The translations under genes and the position numbers were made by a program. Below are positions 41,670 through 50,250 of a stretch of 64,000 nucleotides of DNA, piece by piece. The stretch covers positions 62,001 to 126,000 of the forward strand of contig NKIK01000004.1 in the NCBI GenBank assembly GCA_002256115.1. Reading direction: 5' to 3'. The DNA is from Burkholderiales bacterium PBB3 (lineage in GTDB: Bacteria; Pseudomonadota; Gammaproteobacteria; Burkholderiales; Burkholderiaceae_C). Under the pieces are notes generated by a model, which was not told the DNA's origin, searched no databases, and worked only from the letters and a program-made list of their open reading frames with translations. Every line of letters starts with the position of its first letter. Within the stretch, counting starts at the first letter, position 1.

Positions 41670-43677
41670 CGCCGCAACACCGCCCGTCAGTCAGGTGCCA
41701 CGCATTCTGCGGCAGGTATCGCGCGCCATGGTTTGGGTGGGTGCTGCGATGCTGACCGTCGTGCTCTTGTGTGCCCTGGTCATTGCCATTCTGGGCTGGA
41801 ACTGGCTACGCAGCCCGATAGAAAATTTCGCGCTACAAAAGTCGGGCCGCGTGTTGGCTATCCAGGGCGACCTGACAGTGAAGTTTGGCTGGCCTATCAC
41901 CCACCTGCAGGCGCAGGCGCTGAGCTTTGCCAACCCCAGTTGGGCACAAAAGAAGCACATGCTGACGGCGCAGGGCATCGATGTTGGGATTGATGTTCCG
42001 CAATTGTTGTTGCGCAAACTGGCCTTCCCCGAGGTGCGGCTGGCACAGGCCGATATCTCGCTGGAGCGCTCACGCGAAGGGCGCAAAAGCTGGCTTCTAG
42101 ATTTAGGCCAAACCGACGAGGATGCGCGCCTGGACCTGGGCCAAGTCAGCTTGGGGCGCGGCACGGTGGGTTTTGAAGACCCGAGCCGGGAGACCAGCTT
42201 GCACGCCACGCTCGTCACCACTACGGCCAGCACCCCCCAGTCCGTCACCCCCCAACCCGCCTCGCTGGGCCTGCAATTCACGGCCCAAGGCCAGTACCAA
42301 GGCCTGCCCGTGCTGGCCCAGGGTAGCGGCGGTCCGGTGTTGGCCCTGCGTGACACCAGCCTGCCCTACCCTATTCAACTGAAGGCAAGCGCGGGGCGTA
42401 CCAGCGTCGTGTTGGATGGCACCGTCACCGACCTGCAAACCCTGAGCGCGGTAGACCTGCATGTGGCGCTGCGCGGCGACAGCCTGGAGCAGCTGTATCC
42501 CCTACTGGGCATTGCGCTGCCAAGCACACGCGCCTACACCACCGAAGGCCGCCTGGTGCATAGCGGCAATACCTGGCACTTCGACAAATTCAAAGGGCGC
42601 GTGGGCGGCAGTGATATTGCAGGCTCTGCGCAGTTGACAACCGGTGGCAAGCGCCCGCAACTGAGCGCCGAACTCCAGTCAGACCGCTTGGCCCTGGAGG
42701 ACCTGGGCCCGGTCATCGGCGCACGACCCGGTAGTGTGCAGCAGGCCATAAACCAACCGACGAGCATGCCAGCGACCCAAGCGCAAGCCACTGGCCGTGT
42801 GCTGCCCGATGTGCCTTTCAATACCGAGCGTTGGGCTTCGGTGGACGCGGATGTGCAATTGCGCGCCAAAACCCTGGCACGCGCCGAGGCACTGCCGCTA
42901 GAGAATTTGCAGACCCACCTGCGCCTGCAGGATTCGGTATTGACGCTAGACCCGCTGAACTTTGGTCTGGCGGGCGGCCAACTGCAGGCCAAGATCACGC
43001 TGGACGGGCGCAACCCACCCATTCAAGCCCGTGCCCAAGTGCGCGCCCGCAAAGTGCAGCTCGCCCAGCTGTTTCCGACACTGGACCTGGGCAAATCCAG
43101 TATCGGCCAAGTCAACGGAGAATTTGACCTGAGCGGCACAGGCGACTCGGTCGGGAGCATGCTGGCAGGCTCCAGCGGCAAGCTGAGCTTGGTGGTATCC
43201 AACGGCCAGGTCAGCCGCCTGATGATGGAAAAAGCGGGGCTGCATCTCTGGGAAATATTTCGCTTGAATATGACGGGCGACAAGCCCGTGCAACTGCGCT
43301 GCGCCGTGGCCGACTTTGAGGTCAAACAAGGAACCATGCAGGCTGAAGCGCTGGTGGTGGATACCGAAGTGACGACCTTGTTTGGCACCGGGGGCATCAA
43401 CCTCAAAACCGAGACGCTGGACTTGGCACTGGACAACCGAACCAAAACCACCAGCCCCTTGGCGCTGCGCAGCCCGATTTATGTGCGCGGAAGCTTTGCC
43501 CGGCCCCAGGTACAAATCGACAAGGGCCGGGTGCTAACGCGTGCCGCAGGTGCCATCGGCCTGGGCCTGATCAATCCGCTGTTGGCACTAGTGCCCCTGG
43601 TGGACGCTGGCCCCGGCAAAGACAGTGACTGCGGACAGCTAGTGCGTGATGCCAAGGTCTGGCAACGCAAGGACTGA
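41662..43677 (+). CDS. AsmA-family protein
   Basis: A 671-residue protein with an N-terminal transmembrane anchor (residues about 23-46) and a long periplasmic body. The N-terminal AsmA region has ALQKSGRVLAIQGDLTVKFGWPITHLQ, and the C-terminal region includes GEFDLSGTGDSVGSMLAGSSG, typical of AsmA_2 parts. Family members are thought to form beta-groove bridges for phospholipid transport. Being coupled to the mla genes supports a joint envelope-lipid role. The ATG 41662 lies inside the end of the lipoprotein gene; the longer frame from 41563 is not needed. Confidence 0.87.
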   Translation: MTSAATPPVSQVPRILRQVSRAMVWVGAAMLTVVLLCALVIAILGWNWLRSPIENFALQKSGRVLAIQGDLTVKFGWPITHLQAQALSFANPSWAQKKHMLTAQGIDVGIDVPQLLLRKLAFPEVRLAQADISLERSREGRKSWLLDLGQTDEDARLDLGQVSLGRGTVGFEDPSRETSLHATLVTTTASTPQSVTPQPASLGLQFTAQGQYQGLPVLAQGSGGPVLALRDTSLPYPIQLKASAGRTSVVLDGTVTDLQTLSAVDLHVALRGDSLEQLYPLLGIALPSTRAYTTEGRLVHSGNTWHFDKFKGRVGGSDIAGSAQLTTGGKRPQLSAELQSDRLALEDLGPVIGARPGSVQQAINQPTSMPATQAQATGRVLPDVPFNTERWASVDADVQLRAKTLARAEALPLENLQTHLRLQDSVLTLDPLNFGLAGGQLQAKITLDGRNPPIQARAQVRARKVQLAQLFPTLDLGKSSIGQVNGEFDLSGTGDSVGSMLAGSSGKLSLVVSNGQVSRLMMEKAGLHLWEIFRLNMTGDKPVQLRCAVADFEVKQGTMQAEALVVDTEVTTLFGTGGINLKTETLDLALDNRTKTTSPLALRSPIYVRGSFARPQVQIDKGRVLTRAAGAIGLGLINPLLALVPLVDAGPGKDSDCGQLVRDAKVWQRKD

Positions 43678-43779
43678 GAGTTTGGGCGGCAGAGCGTTCT
43701 GCGTAGGTAAAAGGAGGAGCGCCCAGAGGGCGCGGGGCCAATAGTTGTGAGGGAGCAGAACGCTTTGCCGACCAAACTC
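43678..43779. repeat. Hairpin repeat family A, copy 3
   Basis: Arms 43678-43702 and 43755-43779 match at 23 of 25 positions. The loop again contains GGTAAAAGGAGGAGC, plus an extra GCGCCCAGAGGGCGC hairpin. It lies between the convergent asmA and puuD genes. Confidence 0.8.
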
Positions 43780-43796
43780 GCCGCCGCATGGACAAA

Positions 43797-45032
43797 CTAT
43801 TGCACGCTAGCACCCGCCTCAAACCACTGCTTGACCAAAGCGCGCTCCGCATCGGTAATGCCGGTGGCGTTGTTCAGCGGCATGATTTTGGTCACCACCA
43901 CCTGCTGGTAAATGGCTTGGGCATGGCTGGCAACGCCCTGGGGTGAGTCCACCCGCACATTCTTCATCTGCACCGCCTCGCCATGGCACTGGTAACAGCG
44001 CTGGGCCAGCACGGGTTGCAGTGCTTTATAGGTCAAATCAGGCTTCAGGGCCGTGGATAGTGCGGGAGCAGCTCCTGAATTTATAGCAACTTGGTCTGCA
44101 GACGGTACCGGCCTCAACCACACCAGCACCACCAAAATGCCCACAACGCCTGCCGCCGCGTAGGCCCAGGGGTTGCGATTGCGCCCCAACTTGAAACCGT
44201 GGCGCAGCACAAAAAACTGGCGAACGGCCGCACCGGCAAACATCATCAGAATCAGCACCAGCCAGTTGTTCGGGTGGCTGTAGGTGAAGCTGTAGTGGTT
44301 GCTCAGCATGGCAAACAGCACCGGCAGCGTGAAGTAGGTGTTGTGCACGCTGCGCTGCTTGCCGCGCTTGCCGTGGATCGGGTCCACTGGGCGGCCTGCC
44401 TTGATATCCGCCACCATGGTGCGCTGGCCGGGAATGATCCAAAAGAATACGTTGGCACTCATGGTGGTGGCAATCATGGCCCCCACCAGCAAAAATGCAG
44501 CGCGCCCGGCAAACCAGTGGCAAGCCAAATAGGCCGCCAGCGCCACCAGCAATGCCACCAGTGCGCCAACGATGGTGTCGCCATTCGGGCGATTGCCAAA
44601 GATGCGGCAGACCGCGTCATACGCCAACCAAAACACGGCCAGGAAAGCCAACGCCACAGCCACGGCAGCGGCAGGCGACCAATCCATCACCGACTTGTCG
44701 ATCAGATAAGTGCCCGCGTTCCAAAGGTAAGTGACGGTGAACAACGCGAAGCCAGTCAACCACGTGCTATAGCTCTCCCAGTAAAACCAGTGCAGTTTTT
44801 CGGGCAACATCGGGGGTGACAGCGCAAATTTGACCGGGTGGTAAAAGCCACCGCCATGCACAGCCCACAGCTCACCGCTGACGCCCTGGCGCTTCAGGTC
44901 TTCGTCTTCGGGCGGCGTCAGGCTGCTGTCCAAAAATACAAAATAAAAGGACGACCCCACCCAAGCAATGGCGGTAATGACATGGACCCAGCGCAGCAGC
45001 AGGTTGGCCCAATCCAGCAGGTAGCTCTCCAT
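43797..45032 (-). CDS. puuD: Urate hydroxylase PuuD (membrane, cytochrome c)
   Basis: A 411-residue enzyme oxidising urate to 5-hydroxyisourate. Residues 1-310 form eight or so transmembrane segments (DUF989), with HVITAIAWVGSSFYF and GKRGKQRSVHNTYFTLPV. A C-terminal cytochrome c domain has the heme motif CYQCH. The linker, residues about 316-334 (AINSGAAPALSTALKPDL), is encoded by a dispersed repeat (R9) in frame. This replaces the soluble urate oxidase and passes electrons to the respiratory chain. Start ATG 45032 has AAGGAG ten bases upstream. It follows xdhC in the same direction. Confidence 0.94.
   Translation of the reverse strand: MESYLLDWANLLLRWVHVITAIAWVGSSFYFVFLDSSLTPPEDEDLKRQGVSGELWAVHGGGFYHPVKFALSPPMLPEKLHWFYWESYSTWLTGFALFTVTYLWNAGTYLIDKSVMDWSPAAAVAVALAFLAVFWLAYDAVCRIFGNRPNGDTIVGALVALLVALAAYLACHWFAGRAAFLLVGAMIATTMSANVFFWIIPGQRTMVADIKAGRPVDPIHGKRGKQRSVHNTYFTLPVLFAMLSNHYSFTYSHPNNWLVLILMMFAGAAVRQFFVLRHGFKLGRNRNPWAYAAAGVVGILVVLVWLRPVPSADQVAINSGAAPALSTALKPDLTYKALQPVLAQRCYQCHGEAVQMKNVRVDSPQGVASHAQAIYQQVVVTKIMPLNNATGITDAERALVKQWFEAGASVQ
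44032..44087 (-). repeat. Dispersed 55-bp repeat, copy R9, in frame in puuD
   Basis: Minus-strand copy: GCTATAAATTCAGGAGCTG, core GCTGCTCCCGCACTATCCAC, right half GGCCCTGAAGCCTGATTTGA. It encodes the linker between the membrane part and the cytochrome c domain. Confidence 0.92.
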
Positions 45033-45075
45033 TGGCAATCTTCTCCTTATGACAGGGACGCAGTGTAGGGGACCA

Positions 45076-45879
45076 TCAGACGCCCACTTGCAAGAGTTGG
45101 GCCGCCGCGGCCACGGCAATCACCTCGGGGCGCTTATCGGCAATGCCGGGCACACCAATCGGACAAGTCACCTGGTCCAGCTCTTGCGCGCTAAAGCCGC
45201 GCGCCTCCAACCGGTGCCGAAACGTGGCCCATTTGGTTTTGCTACCGATCAAACCGATATAAGGCAAGTCGCCCTGCAGCCGCTGGCGTTGCAAACACGC
45301 GGCCACGACACTGAAATCTTCGGCGTGGCTGAAGCTCATGATGAAAACACGGCTGCCCGCCGCCAAACCGGGTACAGCGGCCTCGACGGGTTCGGAGTGC
45401 TCGGCGTGCACATTGGCGGGCAGGTGTTTGGGGAACACCTCGTCGCGGCTGTCCACCCACAGCAGGTCCACCGGCAGCAAACCCAACACCCGCACCAGCG
45501 CCTGGCCCACATGCCCGCCACCAAACAGGGCCACGGGCGTGTGCACTGGTGCCAGGCGCTGCGCCAAAGTGGCGGCATCTTGCGCGCTAACCCATTCAAA
45601 TTGCAGTTGCACCTCTCCGCCGCAGCATTGCCCCAGGCTGGGGCCCAATGAAAAGCTGTGCTGCTCGGGCACACCCGGCCCGCGTGCTAGCAGCGTCCGC
45701 GCGTGGTCGATGGCGTCTTGTTCCAAGCGACCGCCCCCCACCGTGGCCACCAAATCCGTGGCAAATACTGCCATCCACGTGCCCGCGTCGCGCGGTACCG
45801 AGCCGCGCGTGGCCAGCACCGACACCAGCACCGCAGGCCCGGTTTGCAGTCGCTGCAGCAAATGACTCACCCATTGCAT
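45076..45879 (-). CDS. xdhC: Xanthine dehydrogenase accessory protein XdhC
   Basis: A 267-residue protein that binds and delivers the sulfurated molybdenum cofactor to XdhB. Seen: the N-terminal XdhC/CoxI region LVSVLATRGSVPRDAG, the GQCCGG motif, and a Rossmann-like VALFGGGHVGQAL with IGLIGSKTKWATFRHRL. ATG 45879 is chosen; upstream extension to 45981 enters the divergent gene. It is unusually placed about 18 kb from xdhAB, 43 bp upstream of puuD on the same strand. Confidence 0.93.
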   Translation of the reverse strand: MQWVSHLLQRLQTGPAVLVSVLATRGSVPRDAGTWMAVFATDLVATVGGGRLEQDAIDHARTLLARGPGVPEQHSFSLGPSLGQCCGGEVQLQFEWVSAQDAATLAQRLAPVHTPVALFGGGHVGQALVRVLGLLPVDLLWVDSRDEVFPKHLPANVHAEHSEPVEAAVPGLAAGSRVFIMSFSHAEDFSVVAACLQRQRLQGDLPYIGLIGSKTKWATFRHRLEARGFSAQELDQVTCPIGVPGIADKRPEVIAVAAAAQLLQVGV

Positions 45880-45960
45880 ACGATTCCATTCCAAAAATGC
45901 CCACGCATTGGGCGCAAAATGGGGCACAGTATCACCGCCAAACCACGATGGAGACACCCG

Positions 45961-46506
45961 ATGCGGACCTTTCATTCTCATCTGAGGCGCAAGGCTATTT
46001 TGCCGCTGGCACTGGTGGGTGCATTGATAGCCGCGCTGCTGATTGCATGTGGCACCAAGCCATCCGCCCCCATTCCCAGCCCCGTGGATGTGCCGGTGCT
46101 CGTCACCCCTCCCGAACCTGTGGCACCGCCTGTGCCGCCGCCTGTGCCCGTAATCGAGAAAAAAATATCACAGGCCAGGACCGCCAAGGAATACCGCAAA
46201 GACGCCGCCAGCCACCTGTATGCGCTCAACCAAAACCGCCTCTACCCCGGAAAGCTACCCCCGCTTTTGCACGCCGTGGGCGTGTTGCAAGTAGAGATTG
46301 ACCCGCGCGGTAACGTCACTGGCATCAGTTGGATGCGCGCACCACGGCATGCGCCGGACGTGATGGCAGAGATCGAGCGCTCCGTGCGCCAGGCTGCGCC
46401 TTTCCCCCTACCGGTGCGCATGGGCAAGGTGACCTACACCGACACCTGGTTGTGGCACAGCAGCGGGCGGTTTCAGCTCGATACGCTGACCGAGGGGCAA
46501 CTATAA
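45961..46506 (+). CDS. TonB C-terminal-like lipoprotein
   Basis: A 181-residue exported protein with a hydrophobic N-terminal segment and lipobox (LLIAC), then a Pro/Val-rich linker (residues about 33-65) and a domain with LQVEIDPRGNVTGISWMRAP and AAPFPLPVRMGKVTYTDTW, which resembles a TonB C-terminal fold. It lacks a paired ExbBD, so classic energy transduction is not indicated; an envelope structural role is inferred. It is divergent from xdhC and convergent with uraH, five bp apart. Confidence 0.75.
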   Translation: MRTFHSHLRRKAILPLALVGALIAALLIACGTKPSAPIPSPVDVPVLVTPPEPVAPPVPPPVPVIEKKISQARTAKEYRKDAASHLYALNQNRLYPGKLPPLLHAVGVLQVEIDPRGNVTGISWMRAPRHAPDVMAEIERSVRQAAPFPLPVRMGKVTYTDTWLWHSSGRFQLDTLTEGQL

Positions 46507-46511
46507 AGTGG

Positions 46512-46865
46512 CTAGGAGCCGCGGTAGGTGGAGTAACTCCAGGGGCTGACCAGCAGGGGCACGTGGTAATGCTGGTCGGGCTGGGCCACACCAAAATCCA
46601 AGACCACATTGCTCAAAAAATTGGGCTCTGGCAAGGCCACACCCAGGGCTTTGAAGTACGGGGCTACCTCAAAGACCAGCCGGTAGGTGCCCACCACCAG
46701 TTCGGCATGCGCGATCAACATGCCTTGCGGTGGGCGGCCATCGGCATTCAACGTGGCCTGCAGCAGCAGGGCCGCGGTGCCGTCAGTGGTTCGGTACAAA
46801 GAGACCTGCATGCCCGCAGCGGGGGTGCCATGCATGGTGTCCAAAACATGTGTGCTCAAGCCCAT
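46512..46865 (-). CDS. uraH: Hydroxyisourate hydrolase
   Basis: A 117-residue transthyretin-like enzyme that hydrolyses 5-hydroxyisourate, the PuuD product, to OHCU. Diagnostic segments are LSTHVLDTMHGTPA at the start and the C-terminal tetrapeptide YRGS. The catalytic His residues are in STHVL and HYHVPLL. It is short and monocistronic within the purine cluster. Confidence 0.96.
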   Translation of the reverse strand: MGLSTHVLDTMHGTPAAGMQVSLYRTTDGTAALLLQATLNADGRPPQGMLIAHAELVVGTYRLVFEVAPYFKALGVALPEPNFLSNVVLDFGVAQPDQHYHVPLLVSPWSYSTYRGS

Positions 46866-46983
46866 GGTCGCTTCCTTCCGTGTTCAAAACCCGAGTATCG
46901 CCCGTGACCGTTTCGGCATGACACGCACGGTGGTTTTTATCCCTCGGCTACCCGCAAAAACCCCCAAAGTGATAGGGGTTATC

Positions 46984-46994
46984 CCCAGTTGTAA
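46984..46994 (+). promoter_or_regulatory. Motif CCCAGTTGTAA upstream of the hydrolase-like gene
   Basis: An 11-base word 66 bases before the start of the gene at 47060. The same word occurs at 61875, 69 bases before another secreted-protein gene. It could be part of a promoter or regulator site; this is inference. The rest of the 46866-47059 gap has a small GGGG-TTAT-CCCC hairpin and no gene. Confidence 0.3.
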
Positions 46995-47059
46995 CCGCTT
47001 GGTACCTTGCAGACACTTGCGGCCCAAGGGAAGCTAGTTACATCCACCAGGAGCCGTCT

Positions 47060-47971
47060 ATGCGTTTGAGCTTGTCAGGACTTTTTTCATCCACCCATGC
47101 GCGCCGTTTGCGTTGGGCCGCCGTGGTTTTGTTGGGCTTGGCGGGCGGCGTATATGCCACCAACTACAGCCTGTGGGTGAATGGCCGCAGCAGCACCGCG
47201 CAGCCTGGCAACCATGCAGACTTCACCTACTGGGGCCCGGCCAGCACCGCTGCCGGTGTGAACAAGAAGTCAGTCAATTGGGATGGCTATAACCGAGTGT
47301 CGGACCAAAACTACCGCATCCGCGACGCCCTGGACTGCTATTGCACTGGCACCAACTGGTGCTACATCGCCGCCCACAGCGCGGGCAATTTGCAAGTGGG
47401 CTATGCGCTGTCCTTGTACGGCGGTACCGCCCGCACCAAGAAAAATGCCACACCCAATAGCGCGGGTGTGTGTGGTGCTAGCGATGGCTCTACCCAAACC
47501 GGCTGGAACATTAAGTGGGTGGACATTGCAGCCGGTGCAGGCGGCGGCAGTGAGCTCTCCAATGTGGGCGCTTGGGCCGTCTCCGAGCCGCTGGTGTCGG
47601 ACTTGAAAACTGCGACGGCACGCGCTATGTACGACCACAACCAGACCCGCGCTAAATGGTTTTATATGTATGCCGGTGCCAAGGGCACGGCCTACTCGGC
47701 CATCTTGCCCGGCCAGGACGATGAGGCCGTGGCCTACCATTCCTCGGGTGGCGTGTCGGGCAGTGGCGGCGCAGGGTTTTGCAATCCGTCTGACTGGTTC
47801 TGCAACGATCTGACGCTGGGCACTGCGGCCAACGAAGGGGGCGCAACCAAGTGGGGTTACCACACGGTTTCTTTCCGGGATGACAGCGAATCCCTGAACC
47901 ACTACGCCAACGGCAACTGGGGCGGCGTGATCTCCAAGGTGCGCGCCGACATGGTTACCAACGCATACTGA
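47060..47971 (+). CDS. Secreted hydrolase-like protein of unknown function
   Basis: A 303-residue exported protein (signal peptide to about residue 33, AGGVYA). The segment CYIAAHSAGNLQVGYAL has a G/A-x-S-x-G-like elbow with Ser107, as in alpha/beta hydrolases, and the C-terminal KWGYHTVSFRDD could offer His and Asp. It is cysteine-rich (DCYCTGTNWC and FCNPSDWFC), suggesting disulfides. I do not recognise a named family, and the serine-hydrolase assignment is inferred. CAGGAG precedes the ATG. Its stop directly abuts the GTG of the next gene, so the pair is an operon. Confidence 0.75.
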   Translation: MRLSLSGLFSSTHARRLRWAAVVLLGLAGGVYATNYSLWVNGRSSTAQPGNHADFTYWGPASTAAGVNKKSVNWDGYNRVSDQNYRIRDALDCYCTGTNWCYIAAHSAGNLQVGYALSLYGGTARTKKNATPNSAGVCGASDGSTQTGWNIKWVDIAAGAGGGSELSNVGAWAVSEPLVSDLKTATARAMYDHNQTRAKWFYMYAGAKGTAYSAILPGQDDEAVAYHSSGGVSGSGGAGFCNPSDWFCNDLTLGTAANEGGATKWGYHTVSFRDDSESLNHYANGNWGGVISKVRADMVTNAY

Positions 47972-49195
47972 GTGAAGCGCGGTTACGTTCTGGGCCTGGG
48001 GGCGGCCGCAGTGATTGCGGTGGCCACCCTGGCCTTCTTTTTTGGGGATGGCGCGTCCGGCACAGCCGACGCCACGACCAGCGGCTCGGTAGCCAGCACC
48101 CAGGCGGGTTCGGTGTTGGGCTCAGGCGTAATGGGCGATGCGGGTGCTGCCAGCGGCCGGGCGCCCTATAGCGCCGCTGGGCTGGAAGCCAGAAAGGCCC
48201 AGTTGGCGATGTGGGCCGCGCGCTACGAACGCGCAGAGCGGCTGTATGCCAGCTACCGCGACGCCACCCGCTACCCGCATGAGTCAAGGCCTATCAGCGA
48301 GCACCCAGACCAGGTGCGCCCCTTTGCGCCCATCACTGAAGACCTAAAGCTACTCAACGACAAAGGCGAACCCATCAAAGGCGTGCGCCTGCGCACCAGC
48401 CAGGAGCGGGTGTTCTTGAGCGGTGCGGAAACGGTGCGGTTTTCTATTGCCGCAGTGGACGACAACAACCTGCCCCTGCCCTTGATCATCCGCAATGCGG
48501 CGGCACGTTCAATCGCCGATTCACGTACGCCGGTCAAGCAGATCAACACCACGGTCAGCTTCACCGACAACGGCACGGGTGCTGACGACACCGCTGGCGA
48601 CGGCAGCTACACCGCCCGCCTGAGCCCGGCGGCCCAGGGGTTTGATGGCTACAACGGCACCATCCGCATGCTGGCCGAAGTGAGTGCATCCGGGCAGCAG
48701 GGCATGGTGCAGCTGGATGTGATTTACACCAGCGACGTTCCCGCCACCTGGGGGCCGGTGCGCGATGTGGTGGAAGCGGGTTCTCTGAATTTCTACGTGA
48801 AGCTGCAAGTGCGCCTAGCCGGGCGCTATGTGGTCAGTGGGCGCGTGGATGACGCCAACGGCGTGCCCTTTGCGCTGGTGCAGTTCAATGAAGAGCTGGC
48901 CGCCGGGAGCCGGGAGCTGCGTCTGCAGACCTTTGGCGCACTGATACGTGACAAGCAGCCCGTGTTCCCATTAAAACTGCGCGATGTGGATGGCTTTTTG
49001 CTGATACCGGACCAGTTTCCCGACCGGGCCACACTCGCGCGCCTGCCGGGCGTGGTGCATGTCAGTGGCCGCTACCCGCTAGACCGGTTCTCGCCCGCCG
49101 AGTGGACCAGCGAAGAACGCGAGCGATACCTGACAGAATATGGCAAAGACGCCGAAACCGCGCGCAACCAAGTGCAAGAGCTGATGGGCAAATAG
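47972..49195 (+). CDS. Membrane-anchored protein with choice-of-anchor-X-like domain
   Basis: A 407-residue protein with one N-terminal membrane helix (VLGLGAAAVIAVATLAFFF), a Ser/Gly-rich linker, a helical stretch (residues about 65-115) and a beta-rich region. That region holds VSFTDNGTGADDTAGDGSYTA (residues about 190-215), reminiscent of choice-of-anchor-X domains in exported proteins, followed by an Ig-like VVSGRVDDANGVPFALVQFN. It starts with GTG immediately after the previous stop. Role unknown; pairing with the secreted hydrolase-like protein suggests that it anchors or chaperones it. Confidence 0.72.
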   Translation: MKRGYVLGLGAAAVIAVATLAFFFGDGASGTADATTSGSVASTQAGSVLGSGVMGDAGAASGRAPYSAAGLEARKAQLAMWAARYERAERLYASYRDATRYPHESRPISEHPDQVRPFAPITEDLKLLNDKGEPIKGVRLRTSQERVFLSGAETVRFSIAAVDDNNLPLPLIIRNAAARSIADSRTPVKQINTTVSFTDNGTGADDTAGDGSYTARLSPAAQGFDGYNGTIRMLAEVSASGQQGMVQLDVIYTSDVPATWGPVRDVVEAGSLNFYVKLQVRLAGRYVVSGRVDDANGVPFALVQFNEELAAGSRELRLQTFGALIRDKQPVFPLKLRDVDGFLLIPDQFPDRATLARLPGVVHVSGRYPLDRFSPAEWTSEERERYLTEYGKDAETARNQVQELMGK

Positions 49196-49269
49196 GCACG
49201 GGAGTTGCAGCGGGATGGGTGCCACTCCGTCACCCACTGAACCCTCTTCATCTCTATTGCCCACTGCCG

Positions 49270-50250
49270 ATGTCCACCCGCCCCGCCTCCCCACCCTACC
49301 CCCGTGACCTGATCGGCTACGGCCGCCAAGTGCCCCACGCCCAATGGCCCGGTGGCGCACGCATCGCCGTGCAGTTTGTATTGAACTACGAGGAGGGCGC
49401 GGAGAACAGCGTGCTGCATGGTGACGCTGGCTCGGAGCAGTTTTTATCCGAAATGTTCAACCCCGCCAGCTTTGCCGACCGGCACCTGAGCATGGAAAGC
49501 ATTTACGAATACGGCTCCCGCACCGGCGTATGGCGCATCTTGCGCGAGTTTGAGGTGCGCGGCCTGCCGCTCACGGTGTTTGGCGTGGGCATGGCCCTGC
49601 AGCGCCACCCCGAATTGACCGCCGCTTTTGTAGCACTGGGCCATGAAATAGCCTGCCACGGCTGGCGCTGGATCAGCTACCAAAACATCGACGAAGCCAC
49701 CGAGCGCGCACACCTGAAGCTGGCGCTGGACACCATCGCCCAGATGACCGGACAAAACGCCCATAGCCCAGGCAGCCCCGGCGCGCTGCATGGCGTGGGC
49801 TGGTACACCGGGCGCGACAGCCCCAACACCCGCCGCTTGGTAGCCGACGATGGCCGCACCGAGTACGACAGCGACTACTACGGCGACGACCTGCCCTTCT
49901 GGATGCCGGTGCGTAAAACAGATGGTGACGTAGTGCAGCGCCTCATAGTGCCCTACACGTTGGATTGCAATGACATGCGCTTTGCGCTGCCCCAGGGCTA
50001 TTCGCATGCCGACCCGTTCTTTCAGTACCTCAAAGACACGTTTGATACTTTGTATGCCGAAGGCGACCCCGCCGGTGCCAACCGCCCGGCCATGATGAGC
50101 GTGGGCATGCACTGCCGCCTACTGGGCCGCCCAGGGCGCATCACGGCGTTGCAGCGCTTTTTGGACCACATCGCCCAGTTTGACAAGGTCTGGGTCTGCC
50201 GCCGTATTGACATTGCCCGCCATTGGAAAGCCACCCACCCATGCCAATGA
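49270..50250 (+). CDS. puuE: Allantoinase PuuE (polysaccharide deacetylase fold)
   Basis: A 326-residue metal-dependent allantoinase unrelated to AllB. The start MSTRPASPPYPRDLIGYG and the segments RIAVQFVLNYEEGAE, EIACHGWRWI and GWYTGRDSPNTRRL are diagnostic. It opens allantoin to allantoate. A longer frame to 49102 runs inside the previous gene and is rejected. It is coupled by ATGA to the fused uraD-allC gene. Confidence 0.95.
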   Translation: MSTRPASPPYPRDLIGYGRQVPHAQWPGGARIAVQFVLNYEEGAENSVLHGDAGSEQFLSEMFNPASFADRHLSMESIYEYGSRTGVWRILREFEVRGLPLTVFGVGMALQRHPELTAAFVALGHEIACHGWRWISYQNIDEATERAHLKLALDTIAQMTGQNAHSPGSPGALHGVGWYTGRDSPNTRRLVADDGRTEYDSDYYGDDLPFWMPVRKTDGDVVQRLIVPYTLDCNDMRFALPQGYSHADPFFQYLKDTFDTLYAEGDPAGANRPAMMSVGMHCRLLGRPGRITALQRFLDHIAQFDKVWVCRRIDIARHWKATHPCQ

